64,000 bases of DNA from the NCBI RefSeq assembly GCF_017355835.1, contig NZ_JAFEWF010000006.1:372001-436000 (forward strand), given 5' to 3'. Source of the DNA: Desertivirga brevis. GTDB lineage: Bacteria > Bacteroidota > Bacteroidia > Sphingobacteriales > Sphingobacteriaceae. Positions 1-8,651 of this stretch are shown here, piece by piece. The notes beneath the pieces were generated by a model. The model saw only the letters and a list, made by a program, of their open reading frames with translations, was not told the origin of the DNA and did not search any database. The position numbers were made by a program, and so were the translations under genes. Positions within the stretch are counted from its first letter, which is position 1, and each line of letters opens with the position of its first letter.

Positions 1-73
1 TGATAAGGGCTTTGAATATCTGATCCAGGAAGAGAATAGCGGCAAGATCTCCCTTTTAATTTATAAGCGATGA
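1..73 (+). CDS. 3' end of a probable DUF2249-type protein (partial)
   Basis: An open frame enters from the left edge and stops at 71-73; its last 23 residues include KGFEYL and end in LLIYKR. The pattern (KGFxY, acidic turn, short hydrophobic strand, basic end) resembles the C-terminus of DUF2249 proteins, which often sit with NnrS-like and DUF59 genes. The stop overlaps the next start as ATGA, so the genes are probably translationally coupled. The family assignment rests on 23 residues and is tentative. Confidence 0.4.
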   Translation, partial: DKGFEYLIQEENSGKISLLIYKR

Positions 74-1365
74 AAGTTATTAAAAAGCAGTCGGAAAGCC
101 TTTATAAGATTGTGGTAAGCCATTACCTGTTTTCTGCACTATGCTTTGTTATGCTTTCTTTGATGCTTTTTACTTCCGTTGCAGAATTATCAGGGCATTA
201 TTTTAATCCCAAAATCTTGGCTATTACGCATATGGCAGCCTTAGGCTGGGGTACTACTATTGTTTTTGGAGCATCATATCAGCTTATTCCGGTAGTGTTT
301 GAAAAAGACTTGTATAGTTACAAACTTCCCTGGATAAGCTTCATAACATTTATCGCAGGATTGATCCTGTTGGTTTGTTCTTTCTGGACCTTTGATCCTG
401 GCATCTGTATGCAGCTGGGAAGCTTGCTTTTACTTTTTTCGATCATTCTATTTGCATTGGTGGTAATTCTTACCGCCAGGGCAAATAAAAAAGAAGCAAG
501 TATACAGCAGGAGTTTATGGTTACCTCGACACTCTGGCTTTTAGGCACTGCGCTTTTAGGTGTGCTATTGGTCTTTAATTTTAGGTTTGCTTTCCTGCCA
601 AAAGATCATCTTCATTTTTTAAAACTGCATGCTCATATGGGTATTGCTGGTTGGTTTTTGTTGTTAATTATAGGGGTAAGCTCTAAGCTTATCCCTATGT
701 TTTTAGTCTCAAGGAAAACGAATGATAAGCTTTTGAGCTGGTGTTACTATTTGCTAAATGGAGCACTTATCCTTTTTCTGGTGGATACCTATATCTACGG
801 TATTAATACAAAGACCTTCCTGATCGTGTTGGTTCTTGTTGCGGGTATCCTGTTGTACTTAAAATATGTTTTTGATTGTTTCAGGTCGCGCATCAAACAG
901 CATATTGAGCTACCCATCACAAATACCATCATATCACTAGGTTTGATGGTAGCCGGAGTATTTGTATTGCCCTTGATCATCTATTACCAGTTGAAACAGG
1001 ATCCGCAATCAGTACATTATACTACGCTTTACGGGTCTTTACTTTTCATGGGGTGGATCAGTTCGCTTATACTGGGACAGGCTTTCAAAACACTTCCCTT
1101 CATCGTTTGGGCAAGCAAATATGAACATCTGGCTGGTAAGAGCAAAACTCCTCTGCCTGCCGATCTTTACAGTAAGCCACTTTTACAAGTACAAACAGTT
1201 TTATTTGTGGCTTTTTGTCTGGCTTTTTATCTGGGTTATAGTTTAAAACTAGAAATTCTCATGTCGGCTGGGATCGGGTGTTTGATCCTGACTGCTTTTG
1301 TTTACCTGGTAAACCTGCTGAAAGTACTGTGGCATAAGACCAGGGTAAACTCCGTTGTTGAATAA
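70..1365 (+). CDS. Polytopic membrane protein, heme-copper oxidase subunit I / NnrS-like
   Basis: A 431-residue protein made almost wholly of hydrophobic segments (about 12 membrane spans). Histidines lie in helix contexts typical of haem or metal ligands: H43 (GHYF), H54 in ITHMAALGWG and H187/H189 in LHAHMGIAGW. The recurring H-x4-5-GW pattern is shared with subunit-I-like proteins found near nitric-oxide and nitrous-oxide genes in Bacteroidota. It starts on an ATGA overlap with the preceding gene and is followed by the DUF59 gene 22 bases on, then by a second protein of the same kind. A role in handling NO or electrons for the neighbouring nos system is inferred from context; the proton-channel and full copper ligand set of a true oxidase was not recognised. 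Confidence 0.6.
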   Translation: MKVIKKQSESLYKIVVSHYLFSALCFVMLSLMLFTSVAELSGHYFNPKILAITHMAALGWGTTIVFGASYQLIPVVFEKDLYSYKLPWISFITFIAGLILLVCSFWTFDPGICMQLGSLLLLFSIILFALVVILTARANKKEASIQQEFMVTSTLWLLGTALLGVLLVFNFRFAFLPKDHLHFLKLHAHMGIAGWFLLLIIGVSSKLIPMFLVSRKTNDKLLSWCYYLLNGALILFLVDTYIYGINTKTFLIVLVLVAGILLYLKYVFDCFRSRIKQHIELPITNTIISLGLMVAGVFVLPLIIYYQLKQDPQSVHYTTLYGSLLFMGWISSLILGQAFKTLPFIVWASKYEHLAGKSKTPLPADLYSKPLLQVQTVLFVAFCLAFYLGYSLKLEILMSAGIGCLILTAFVYLVNLLKVLWHKTRVNSVVE

Positions 1366-1387
1366 AAATTGAATTTTAAGAGGGGAT

Positions 1388-1720
1388 ATGGAAATAGATA
1401 TAAAAGACAAAACTTCATTTTTTAAGGCACAGATACAGGAATCACTAAGGACTGTGCTTGATCCGGAATTAGATGTGAACATTATCGACCTGGGTTTAGT
1501 TTATGGTATAGACGTAAATGAAGCAACAAAAACCATTACGGTCACCATGACGCTCTCTTCGCAATTTTGCCCAATGGGAGATGCGATCTTGCATTCGGTG
1601 GAAAATTGCCTCGAGCACTTTCATCCCAGCTACATACCAAAGGTAGAGCTGACCTGGGAACCGAGATGGAGCTATGAAAACTTAACCGAAGAAGGTGTAA
1701 AGCAGCTTGGAAGACGATGA
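1388..1720 (+). CDS. DUF59 / MIP18-family metal-sulfur cluster assembly factor (SufT/PaaD-like)
   Basis: A 110-residue cytosolic protein. The DPELDVNIIDLGLVY block (about residues 25-39) is the hallmark of the DUF59 family, and C61 in FCPMG is the conserved reactive cysteine. Family members help mature or repair Fe-S proteins. Its stop overlaps the start of the next gene as ATGA, and it lies between two heme-copper-oxidase-like membrane proteins. Repair or maturation of Fe-S or metal centres under nitrosative stress is a reasonable inference, not shown by sequence. Confidence 0.85.
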   Translation: MEIDIKDKTSFFKAQIQESLRTVLDPELDVNIIDLGLVYGIDVNEATKTITVTMTLSSQFCPMGDAILHSVENCLEHFHPSYIPKVELTWEPRWSYENLTEEGVKQLGRR

Positions 1721-2937
1721 CAGCTATACAAGGAAAGAATTATACATTGTGGGGCTTCGGGGGTTTTATAGTTCTTTCGTTGTTTGGAGTTCTGCTTCGC
1801 TTGATGTCTGTGAGTCCGATTCCTGGCCTCAATTATTCCTTTATCCTCCATGCGCATTCTCACTTTGCCTTTGCAGGCTGGATATTCTTATCGGTAGCCG
1901 TACTGATCATTAAGGTAATATCACCCGGCAACATGTCCGCTCATTACAAAAAGATCCTTGCTTTAACAATAATAACTGCTTTTGGGATGCTGATAAGCTT
2001 TTCCTTTCAGGGCTACAAAGCAATATCTATAGCATTTTCTACACTTTTTATTATTGTAAACTACTGGTTTGCTTACAAGGTATGGCATGATAAGTATTTG
2101 GAGACCTCAGGCAAACCTGTATTTCGCCTACTTCTGAAGGGTGCTCTGATCTTTCTCTGTCTTTCATCCCTCGGTCCCTTTACTTTAGGCCCCTTAATGG
2201 CAATGGGTCAAAAAGGAACTCCACTTTACAACGATGCCATTTATTTTTATCTCCATTTCCAGATGAATGGCTGGATGACACTAAGCGCGCTGGCGATTTT
2301 CTTCAATAGCTATTTAAAAAAGGGAGAGGGCTCTAACGAGTTATTGCTCTGGTTAAAGATCTTTATCTGGTCAGTTTTACCTTTGTTTTTTCTGTTCACA
2401 CTTTGGAGCGGTCCCTCTATTGTACTTAGAATAATTGCGCTAGCCGGAGCCGTCACGAACTTTATTAGCTGGCTGATGATCTTGCGGTACCTGAATAAGC
2501 GGCCAGGAAAATTACCTTATCTGGTGAACATCGCCCTGCTTGCTTTATCCCTTAAAATATTCTTTCAGGTATTGGTTGGATTTCCGGATATTGGAAACTG
2601 GGTTTTTTCGAACAGGAATTTGATTATAGGATATATTCATCTTCTGGCTTTAGGAGGCCTTATGCCGATCATTCTGAATGCATTAATTGATTCTGGTCTT
2701 TTACCTGACACTGTTGGCGTTCAAAAAACTAATATTCTGTTTGTTTTAGCAGTTGTTGTATATCTCGTACTGTTATTTATGCAACCTTTATTAGCTTTGT
2801 TTGGAATTTTGATCCCCAACTTTCAGGTTGTGTTGCTGGTGATGGCTATCAGCTTTTTACTTCTGGGAATAGTATGGTTCGTGCTGTGCTATAGATCAGG
2901 CAATGTTGACAGAAGGATTTCTGGCCATAAGAAATAA
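1717..2937 (+). CDS. Second polytopic membrane protein, heme-copper oxidase subunit I / NnrS-like
   Basis: A 406-residue, about 12-helix membrane protein. HAHSHFAFAGW (residues 45-55) gives three closely spaced histidines in a helix. Further helix histidines are H180 (LHFQMNGW) and H308 (YIHLLALGG). It resembles the protein at 70-1365 in size and in repeated H-x4-GW motifs, so the two may be ancient duplicates or partner subunits. Translation is coupled to the DUF59 gene by an ATGA overlap. It is followed by the Rrf2 regulator, whose start lies 19 bases after this stop. Exact family (NnrS or NorB/CcoN-like) cannot be settled by eye. Confidence 0.6.
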   Translation: MTAIQGKNYTLWGFGGFIVLSLFGVLLRLMSVSPIPGLNYSFILHAHSHFAFAGWIFLSVAVLIIKVISPGNMSAHYKKILALTIITAFGMLISFSFQGYKAISIAFSTLFIIVNYWFAYKVWHDKYLETSGKPVFRLLLKGALIFLCLSSLGPFTLGPLMAMGQKGTPLYNDAIYFYLHFQMNGWMTLSALAIFFNSYLKKGEGSNELLLWLKIFIWSVLPLFFLFTLWSGPSIVLRIIALAGAVTNFISWLMILRYLNKRPGKLPYLVNIALLALSLKIFFQVLVGFPDIGNWVFSNRNLIIGYIHLLALGGLMPIILNALIDSGLLPDTVGVQKTNILFVLAVVVYLVLLFMQPLLALFGILIPNFQVVLLVMAISFLLLGIVWFVLCYRSGNVDRRISGHKK

Positions 2938-2956
2938 TGGGTCTGTTTTAAAAAAT

Positions 2957-3385
2957 ATGATACTTTCCAAATCTTGCGAATACGCTATCAGGGCAGCAGT
3001 TTACGTAGCCTATAAAACTCATAAAGGAGAAAAAGCGGGTATTGCTGAAATATCAGAGGCTATCGGTTCTCCTATGCATTTTACGGGAAAGATCCTGCAG
3101 GAGATGTCGAGACAAAAGGTGATCTCTTCTATAAAGGGTCCTAATGGAGGTTTTTTTATCACCGATCCTACGTCTGTTTACCTGGTTGATATCATTCGTG
3201 CCATTGATGGGAACGAGCTGTTCAGTGCCTGTGTAATGGGACTGAAAGCATGTTCTGATGGTAAGCCTTGCCCTATGCATGAACAGATTAAACCGATAAG
3301 GACACAACTTTTGATCGAATTTAGTAAGAAGTCGGTTTATGAGCTGGTACAGGAATATGAAGAGAATAAGTATTTTTTGAAATAG
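2957..3385 (+). CDS. Rrf2-family transcriptional regulator with three-cysteine cluster motif
   Basis: The start at 2957 gives MILSKSCEYAIRAAVYVA, the usual Rrf2 N-terminus; an upstream in-frame start at 2903 would overlap the preceding gene and add 18 unrelated residues. The product is 142 residues: a winged helix (about 1-70, with the GPNGGF wing), then C92, C99 and C105, positioned like the Fe-S ligands of NsrR/IscR, with H108 close by. Family members sense NO or Fe-S status. It ends the + strand cluster and converges on the nos operon, making it the obvious candidate regulator of both; the repeated palindrome before the cytochrome c gene is a possible target. That link is inference. Confidence 0.88.
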   Translation: MILSKSCEYAIRAAVYVAYKTHKGEKAGIAEISEAIGSPMHFTGKILQEMSRQKVISSIKGPNGGFFITDPTSVYLVDIIRAIDGNELFSACVMGLKACSDGKPCPMHEQIKPIRTQLLIEFSKKSVYELVQEYEENKYFLK

Positions 3386-3393
3386 GGGGAAAT

Positions 3394-3424
3394 AAAAAGG
3401 GCCTGAAACCAGTTCAGACCTTTC
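3394..3424. terminator. Hairpin between convergent genes
   Basis: A-rich left arm ending GGGCCTGAA and right arm TTCAGACCTTT form a stem with one mismatch around an ACCAG-type loop. It lies just after the Rrf2 stop and before the S74 gene stop, so it may terminate in both directions. Confidence 0.55.
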
Positions 3425-3447
3425 AGTTATATCCAAGCTAGATACTT

Positions 3448-4755
3448 TTATTTATTCTCAAGTGCTTTAAGCCTTCCTTCCAGCTCTTCAATTTTCTTTT
3501 GCTGCTTGTCGAACGCTGACTGTTGTTCCTTAATTGCATTGATCAGAACAGGAACAAGTTCAGTGTAATTTACAGAGAGCTTTTCCTTTGCTTCATCACC
3601 GCTTACTATTTCCGGAATTACGGTCCTTGCCTCCTGGGCAATTAGTCCGAGTTGTTTTTCTTTGCCACGACTGGGGTCAATCCAGTTATAGGAAACAGGT
3701 TTTAAGGCCAGGACGTCTTTCAACCCGTAGTTAAGATCATTAATGTTGGTTTTAAGTCGGCGGTCTGATGGGGTGTTAAAGGCATTCGCCAGAACCTTAG
3801 AGTTAACGGACAATAAGTAGTTTACATCTGTTGGGGTGTTGATAGTTCCGTTGGCGGTTGTGTTATAGCCAATTCCAACTATTCCAGACGCTGTTATTAC
3901 CATTCTTTCTGTACCATCAGCACTGTTATTGGCGTTGTAGCTATTACCACCATTTGTGAAAAATATCACGCCTTTACTTGGTGCACCGTTCCCTATGAAA
4001 AACCATTCCGGTGTTGAAGAATACAGGTATGCAGTGTAGGGCTGATTGAGAATGTTGGACTTAGTTGTAATATAACCCGAACTGTTTATTCCCATATCAA
4101 CATAGTGGTCCGGATTACTGGAAGAGGCTACTACATCTGAGCTGGCTTTATTACCCGGCGACATGTTTTGCACTCCTATTTGCAAATAATCGTCAATGCT
4201 TCCAATTGCATTAATAACGTTATTATAACTACTTCCTCCGTCAACTAATAGTTTTTCCGGATATTTTACGTTAAAATTTGAACTCCCAATCCCCACCTGG
4301 CCATTGCTTTTAATTCGCATTCTTTCGAAATTATTTGTCTTAATTGGCAGGTCCGTATCGCTAATAGTTCCGAGGAAATTTGTGCTTCCGGTAAGAGTAT
4401 TCCCAGACAAAGACCATGCATTAGTACTTGGCGTTGCCACAGGATCATCTGCTGAAGCAACTCTTGCCCATGCTGTGCCAGTCCAATAATAGTAACCCGG
4501 CGTAACTGTTCCAGCTGTAGCTTTATTATAAACGATCAGCGATTCTTTTGGGGAAGGAATTGTAACATTGTCTGTTTTGCCTGTTAGAAACACCCTTGGT
4601 ATCAATAAGCCTTTGTTTGTGTAATCAATATCAAGTCCTGCTGAGGCATCCGGGGGCGTCCCAGTAGCATTTATCCCCACATTTTGTGCCTTTGCTTTTG
4701 CCGCAACCAGAAATAGAATTAATGTAGTTAGTTGGTAGATTTTCCTCGCTCCCAT
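3448..4755 (-). CDS. Exported protein with C-terminal peptidase S74 (tail-fibre chaperone) domain
   Basis: A 435-residue protein with a signal peptide (about 1-23, ending AKAKAQ). The middle (25-325) is rich in G, N, S and T and repeats GxVGIG-type turns, as in trimeric beta-structured fibres. From S330 the SDRRLK motif begins an intramolecular chaperone of the S74 family, where S330 and K335 are the expected self-cleavage pair. A short coiled coil (about 405-435) ends the protein. Such proteins in Bacteroidota are cell-surface or secreted fibres; nothing else here suggests a prophage. It has an AGGAG before the ATG. It lies 78 bases after nosY on the same strand and could be read through from the nos operon. 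Confidence 0.8.
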   Translation of the reverse strand: MGARKIYQLTTLILFLVAAKAKAQNVGINATGTPPDASAGLDIDYTNKGLLIPRVFLTGKTDNVTIPSPKESLIVYNKATAGTVTPGYYYWTGTAWARVASADDPVATPSTNAWSLSGNTLTGSTNFLGTISDTDLPIKTNNFERMRIKSNGQVGIGSSNFNVKYPEKLLVDGGSSYNNVINAIGSIDDYLQIGVQNMSPGNKASSDVVASSSNPDHYVDMGINSSGYITTKSNILNQPYTAYLYSSTPEWFFIGNGAPSKGVIFFTNGGNSYNANNSADGTERMVITASGIVGIGYNTTANGTINTPTDVNYLLSVNSKVLANAFNTPSDRRLKTNINDLNYGLKDVLALKPVSYNWIDPSRGKEKQLGLIAQEARTVIPEIVSGDEAKEKLSVNYTELVPVLINAIKEQQSAFDKQQKKIEELEGRLKALENK

Positions 4756-4833
4756 ATCGTTCTCCTATTAGGCGATTTTACGAAGCTCTGTACCTATTGT
4801 TACAATAAATTTAGAAGGGAGGTTAGTAACCTG

Positions 4834-5601
4834 TCACAAGTCTTTTGTTTTAAAGATCCTGGTAGCCAGAAATATAGGTAACACCGTCCAGCTTAGTTGA
4901 AAAATCAGGCTGAAAGCGATTCCTGCTCCACTCCCAAAGAAATCCCTGTATAAAGCTCCTGTATATCCCATCAACGCCGAGATGTCGAGTTGCAGAAGGA
5001 TGAGGATCCGTGCCAGATCTATGGGGTTTAATGCAGTAAGGGCAATCATAGCTTTTTCAAGGGGATAGTCAGAGAACGAGTAAAGAAACATTAATACCAT
5101 TGCATCGAATATGATCGAGCAATAGAACCAGATGATCAGCGACATTCCTATTCCTTTAGCTTTGTCCCTCGTTTTGGTAGAGGCAAGGAAGGCTAATGAT
5201 ACAAAGCTCAGGCTTAGCAGGCAACCCGAAAGCATAAGCATAAGTCCCGTAACCGAGAACGCGAATAGTGCCACAGGAATGCAAATTCCGATAATGTAGG
5301 ATCCCAGGATAGAAGCAGCGATGCCGATGAACTTGCCCCATAAAATTTCATGGCGACTTATCGGTTGGGAAACTAAAAGCTCAGTGAATTCTGTGGCGTT
5401 GAAATAATAGGTGGTTGCATAAACGATACTCACAAGAGGCACGATGATCATTACAATAGTGGTTATACTGATCAATCCCTTGGTCACGTCTGCATCAGAC
5501 ATGAATATACTACTACTTATGGCAGCTAAAAGTAATGTATAAGTTATCAGCACTTTGCTGCGGATAATATCAAGTATGATATATTTTGCAATTTTAAACA
5601 T
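4834..5601 (-). CDS. nosY: ABC transporter permease, NosY
   Basis: A 255-residue protein with about six membrane spans, no ATPase motifs and the small-permease size of NosY. It partners the ATPase encoded immediately upstream (3 bases apart) in the NosFY exporter, which with periplasmic NosD supports assembly of the copper-sulfide CuZ centre of nitrous-oxide reductase. It is the last recognisable nos gene in the operon. Identification depends on position after nosF as much as on sequence. Confidence 0.85.
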   Translation of the reverse strand: MFKIAKYIILDIIRSKVLITYTLLLAAISSSIFMSDADVTKGLISITTIVMIIVPLVSIVYATTYYFNATEFTELLVSQPISRHEILWGKFIGIAASILGSYIIGICIPVALFAFSVTGLMLMLSGCLLSLSFVSLAFLASTKTRDKAKGIGMSLIIWFYCSIIFDAMVLMFLYSFSDYPLEKAMIALTALNPIDLARILILLQLDISALMGYTGALYRDFFGSGAGIAFSLIFQLSWTVLPIFLATRIFKTKDL

Positions 5602-5604
5602 AAG

Positions 5605-6315
5605 CTAAGCGGCTAATATTTTTGTTAAAGCCTTACCAAGTCTGTTCTCGCCCGTTTCTGATTTTAGTACCTCCATAGATTTATAAAATCTTATCTTTCC
5701 ATCCAGCAGGTACATCACCGTGTCTGCTAATTCGTCGGCTTCAGTAAGTATATGTGAGGTGATAAGGATTAGTTTGCCCTGGTTCTTTTCCGCCAAAATC
5801 TTCTCTTTAAGTACTTCCGCTGCGATCGGATCTAATCCGGCCGTAGGTTCATCCAGGATCAATACATCGGGGTTAAATAGGAAGGCCAGGGCGGCACTTA
5901 CTTTTTGTCGGGTTCCTCCTGATAGCGTACTCATCGTTTTATGGTACATAGACTTTAAATTGTAGCTTTCTATCAGGTCGGTGTCGAGCTTGGATGTCAC
6001 CTTTCTTAGGTCCTGCATCATATCGAACAGTTGCCCGATCTTCATATTGTCCGGATAGCGGCCTATTTGCGGCATATAGCCTAGGTGTTTTTTATACTCA
6101 AAAGTTCCGGTAACAACCTTATCCCTGAAAAGGATATCCCCTTTGTCTGGTATCACCATTCCCAGAATTGATTTAATCAGGGTTGTTTTGCCCGCGGCAT
6201 TTGGGCCGAGAACGGAGACCACTTTCCCTTTTTCAAAAACGCAGTTGATCCCTTTTAGTACCTCCAGCTTTCCGAAGGACTTCCTTAAGTCACGTAATTC
6301 TATCAAATCTTCCAT
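5605..6315 (-). CDS. nosF: ABC transporter ATP-binding protein, NosF
   Basis: A 236-residue ATPase. Walker A is GPNAAGKTT (37-45; the usual second glycine is alanine, still compatible with function), the signature is LSGGT (131-135), and Walker B is VLILDEPTAGLDP (151-163). It energises NosY during CuZ maturation. Its start overlaps the end of nosD by 13 bases and nosY follows after 3 bases, so nosDFY are tightly coupled. Confidence 0.92.
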   Translation of the reverse strand: MEDLIELRDLRKSFGKLEVLKGINCVFEKGKVVSVLGPNAAGKTTLIKSILGMVIPDKGDILFRDKVVTGTFEYKKHLGYMPQIGRYPDNMKIGQLFDMMQDLRKVTSKLDTDLIESYNLKSMYHKTMSTLSGGTRQKVSAALAFLFNPDVLILDEPTAGLDPIAAEVLKEKILAEKNQGKLILITSHILTEADELADTVMYLLDGKIRFYKSMEVLKSETGENRLGKALTKILAA

Positions 6316-7535
6316 GGTCGCATTTTTGGATTGTTGTCTTTAACAGATTCCGGCGTAAGTGAAGGAATTGCACGTTCTACCTTATCAAGTAGATTCACCA
6401 TAAAACTTCTCATAAGCATCACACTTTGCGGGATCTGTTCTATTAATTGGGCATAAAGGCTGATCGGATGGTAGGGGATATCGCCTACACCATTTTTATC
6501 AAGATCATAGCCTTCGTATTTGTCCCAGTAATTGTTGTCGAAATGGTTTAAGTTCAAACTGCCGTTTGTTGTAACGTCAAAGGAGTTAGCCTTGAAGTTA
6601 TTCTCTTTAAATTCACCATTCACGCAATTAGCCAGCACTCTCATCGCCCATCCATTGTTAATGAACTGGTTATTGCCGGCTTTAATTCCTTCGCAACCTT
6701 CCATGTAAATTCCGGTGGTATTCCTGATAAACCGGTTATATCTTATTTCACAGTTGGAGATGTCTTTTAGAAGTAAGCCATAAATAGAGCTGCCCCAGTT
6801 TTCCAGGAACAGATTATTAAACATCCTGATGCGTTTTGAATACATTACAGCTACTCCCGAACCATTTTTTTTGAAAGTGTTGTGTTTGTAAAGGTTATCA
6901 TCTGAAAACATGAAGTGAAGGCCGTACCGGATATTCTTTTCACTCTTATTATTGCTGATAGAGCTCTTTTTTACGAATTCAAAATAAATCCCGTCACGGT
7001 GTTTAGTCGAGTAATTATTGTTGATCCGTATATTCTGGCATTGCCACATATGAATTCCATTGCCTGAATTCTGCACGCTATTGGTGCCCTGAGTGCTGTT
7101 ATTGTAAATGGTGACGTGCTTACTGTCGGATACATAGATCCCAAAGAAATTATTGATTAGCCTGTTGTTACTGACGGTTACAAATTCCGTTTTATGGATC
7201 CTGATACCTGCGTAATCCCTTAGAGAACCTACTTTCGAGTTCCTTATAATAAAGCCGTCAAACTTAACACCTCTCGCAAGTATTGTAACCACTTCTTCCC
7301 TGAAGCCTGCATCAAGTTCAGGATAGTCTTTTCCAAGGATAGTAAGGGATTTATTAATTACGGTATTAAACGAGGAATAAATTCCTTTACGAACGATAAT
7401 AGTATCTCCATCTTTAGCCAAAGCTATAGCCTCTTTCAAATTGTTGACTCTGCCGTTTTTAATCACGTTGATCGTGTTTGCCGAACTAAGGGCAGAAACA
7501 AGAAGAAAGAGAAGATGGAGAAAAGGGACTTTCAT
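6303..7535 (-). CDS. nosD: Periplasmic copper-centre assembly protein NosD
   Basis: A 410-residue protein with a signal peptide (about 1-19) and a right-handed parallel beta-helix built from N-rich repeats such as NNRLINNFFGIYV, the carbohydrate-binding/sugar-hydrolase (CASH) repeat typical of NosD. It works with NosFY in delivering sulfur or supporting CuZ assembly in NosZ. The C-terminal 90 residues carry the YWDKYEGYDLDKNGVGD segment usual in NosD. It begins 2 bases after the end of nosL. Confidence 0.93.
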   Translation of the reverse strand: MKVPFLHLLFLLVSALSSANTINVIKNGRVNNLKEAIALAKDGDTIIVRKGIYSSFNTVINKSLTILGKDYPELDAGFREEVVTILARGVKFDGFIIRNSKVGSLRDYAGIRIHKTEFVTVSNNRLINNFFGIYVSDSKHVTIYNNSTQGTNSVQNSGNGIHMWQCQNIRINNNYSTKHRDGIYFEFVKKSSISNNKSEKNIRYGLHFMFSDDNLYKHNTFKKNGSGVAVMYSKRIRMFNNLFLENWGSSIYGLLLKDISNCEIRYNRFIRNTTGIYMEGCEGIKAGNNQFINNGWAMRVLANCVNGEFKENNFKANSFDVTTNGSLNLNHFDNNYWDKYEGYDLDKNGVGDIPYHPISLYAQLIEQIPQSVMLMRSFMVNLLDKVERAIPSLTPESVKDNNPKMRPWKI

Positions 7536-7537
7536 TT

Positions 7538-7966
7538 TTAGCGGCTTCTTAAGAGCTCTGTCCAGCTCATGATCTTTGCGTCGGCATTTTGTTTGTTGTT
7601 CTCAGCTAGTTGCTTTGTTGGAAAAGACGCGATATTTCCTCCCATTGGCGATTTAAAGGCTTTGTCTTTTAGAAAAGTTACTGAAGATGCTTCAATAAGC
7701 TGGCCGGGAGCTGCAGTATTTATTGTTAAATAGATGGTCTCAGGATCATCAAGTTCTGCATTTCCGATATGGACAAAATCGACCATGCATTCAGCGGAAT
7801 CGAATTTGAATACCTTTCCTTTTGCCGTAACTATTTCGGCTCCATATCTCTGATCCATAATGGTCATCTTGCAATGTTCACAGGCATCGCTTCCGAAACG
7901 GATCTCTTCTGGTTTCTTGCCGCAGGCAAAAAGAAGGAGAAGGAATGTTAGTTTCCAGATTTTCAT
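7538..7966 (-). CDS. nosL: Copper-binding lipoprotein NosL
   Basis: A 142-residue lipoprotein; lipobox LLFAC with C15 as the modified cysteine. C29, C32 and M34/M37 form the CEHCKMTIM motif, and C60 follows in the SAECM segment. NosL binds Cu(I) and supplies copper to NosZ. The ATG overlaps the stop of the upstream ORF as ATGA, so it is coupled to that gene. Confidence 0.93.
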   Translation of the reverse strand: MKIWKLTFLLLLFACGKKPEEIRFGSDACEHCKMTIMDQRYGAEIVTAKGKVFKFDSAECMVDFVHIGNAELDDPETIYLTINTAAPGQLIEASSVTFLKDKAFKSPMGGNIASFPTKQLAENNKQNADAKIMSWTELLRSR

Positions 7967-8535
7967 TTTAGTCTTTTTGTTAACTGGTGTTCATAAATTA
8001 TTACCACGACAACAATCGCCCCGGCAATTCCTACTATTATTCCTCCGATGGCAGGAAATGAACCTGCTAGGAAATTAAGCAGCTGCTTATAGCCTATTAG
8101 GGGAGGCTGATAGCTCATCCCTTCAACTTTGATTGCAGCCCTTGGATCAAGGTTGTGACCGTAGTTGTATTCCCAGAAGTAGAAATCAACGAAACCGGCA
8201 ATTGCAAATACAATAAGAAGGGCCATCCAGATATGAAGTAGTCTTTTACTGTTTCTTATAGCTGCTATAAGTCCGGTTAGTATCAGTATCCCGAAAATAT
8301 ATGGGAGTATCTTGAATTCAATGAATTCAGAAACAACGATATGCTGCATCCCGATGTAGTGATTAAGGCCATTGATCTGTTCAACATTGCCAGTTATTCC
8401 ATTCAGCCATATTTTCATTTCGAGACCCTCCGGGTATTGGGGAGCTTCAAGAACTATTTGCCATAAAGGAAGAAAGTAGGCGCTTAGCATCATTATGGTA
8501 CTTAAGCCTATCAGCATCCGGGATCTTTCCTGCAT
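7963..8535 (-). CDS. Conserved nos-cluster membrane protein of unknown function
   Basis: Start set at 8535, giving a 190-residue protein beginning MQERSRMLIGLS and a clean first helix; the open frame extends upstream to 8631 with 32 polar residues that do not look coding. Four or so membrane spans (about 7-24, 74-92, 100-118 and 160-182) flank a periplasmic loop with NGLNHYIGMQHI (H and M rich) and a second loop with FWEYNYGHNLDP. Proteins of this kind sit between nosZ and nosL in clade II clusters; the His/Met residues suggest metal or haem contact, which is inference. It overlaps nosL by ATGA and follows nosZ after 116 bases. Confidence 0.7.
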   Translation of the reverse strand: MQERSRMLIGLSTIMMLSAYFLPLWQIVLEAPQYPEGLEMKIWLNGITGNVEQINGLNHYIGMQHIVVSEFIEFKILPYIFGILILTGLIAAIRNSKRLLHIWMALLIVFAIAGFVDFYFWEYNYGHNLDPRAAIKVEGMSYQPPLIGYKQLLNFLAGSFPAIGGIIVGIAGAIVVVVIIYEHQLTKRLK

Positions 8536-8651
8536 AATCGTATTATTAATTCTCGCAAAAACGGGGTTTGAAGCACAATTTCTTAGGTTAGCCTCATGTA
8601 ATCGATCTTCAGCTCCGTCCCGTTTCTGCAAGAATGTCTTTAATGTTATTC

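Noticed and set aside
70..2937. True nitric-oxide reductase NorB
   Set aside because: The proteins resemble subunit-I-like folds, but the complete NorB ligand set and a NorC partner were not recognised.
3053..3436. 127-codon frame opposite the Rrf2 gene
   Set aside because: Overlaps the regulator on the other strand and has arginine-rich shadow composition.
3448..4755. Prophage remnant
   Set aside because: S74 domains are common in non-phage surface proteins of Bacteroidota, and no other phage gene is nearby.
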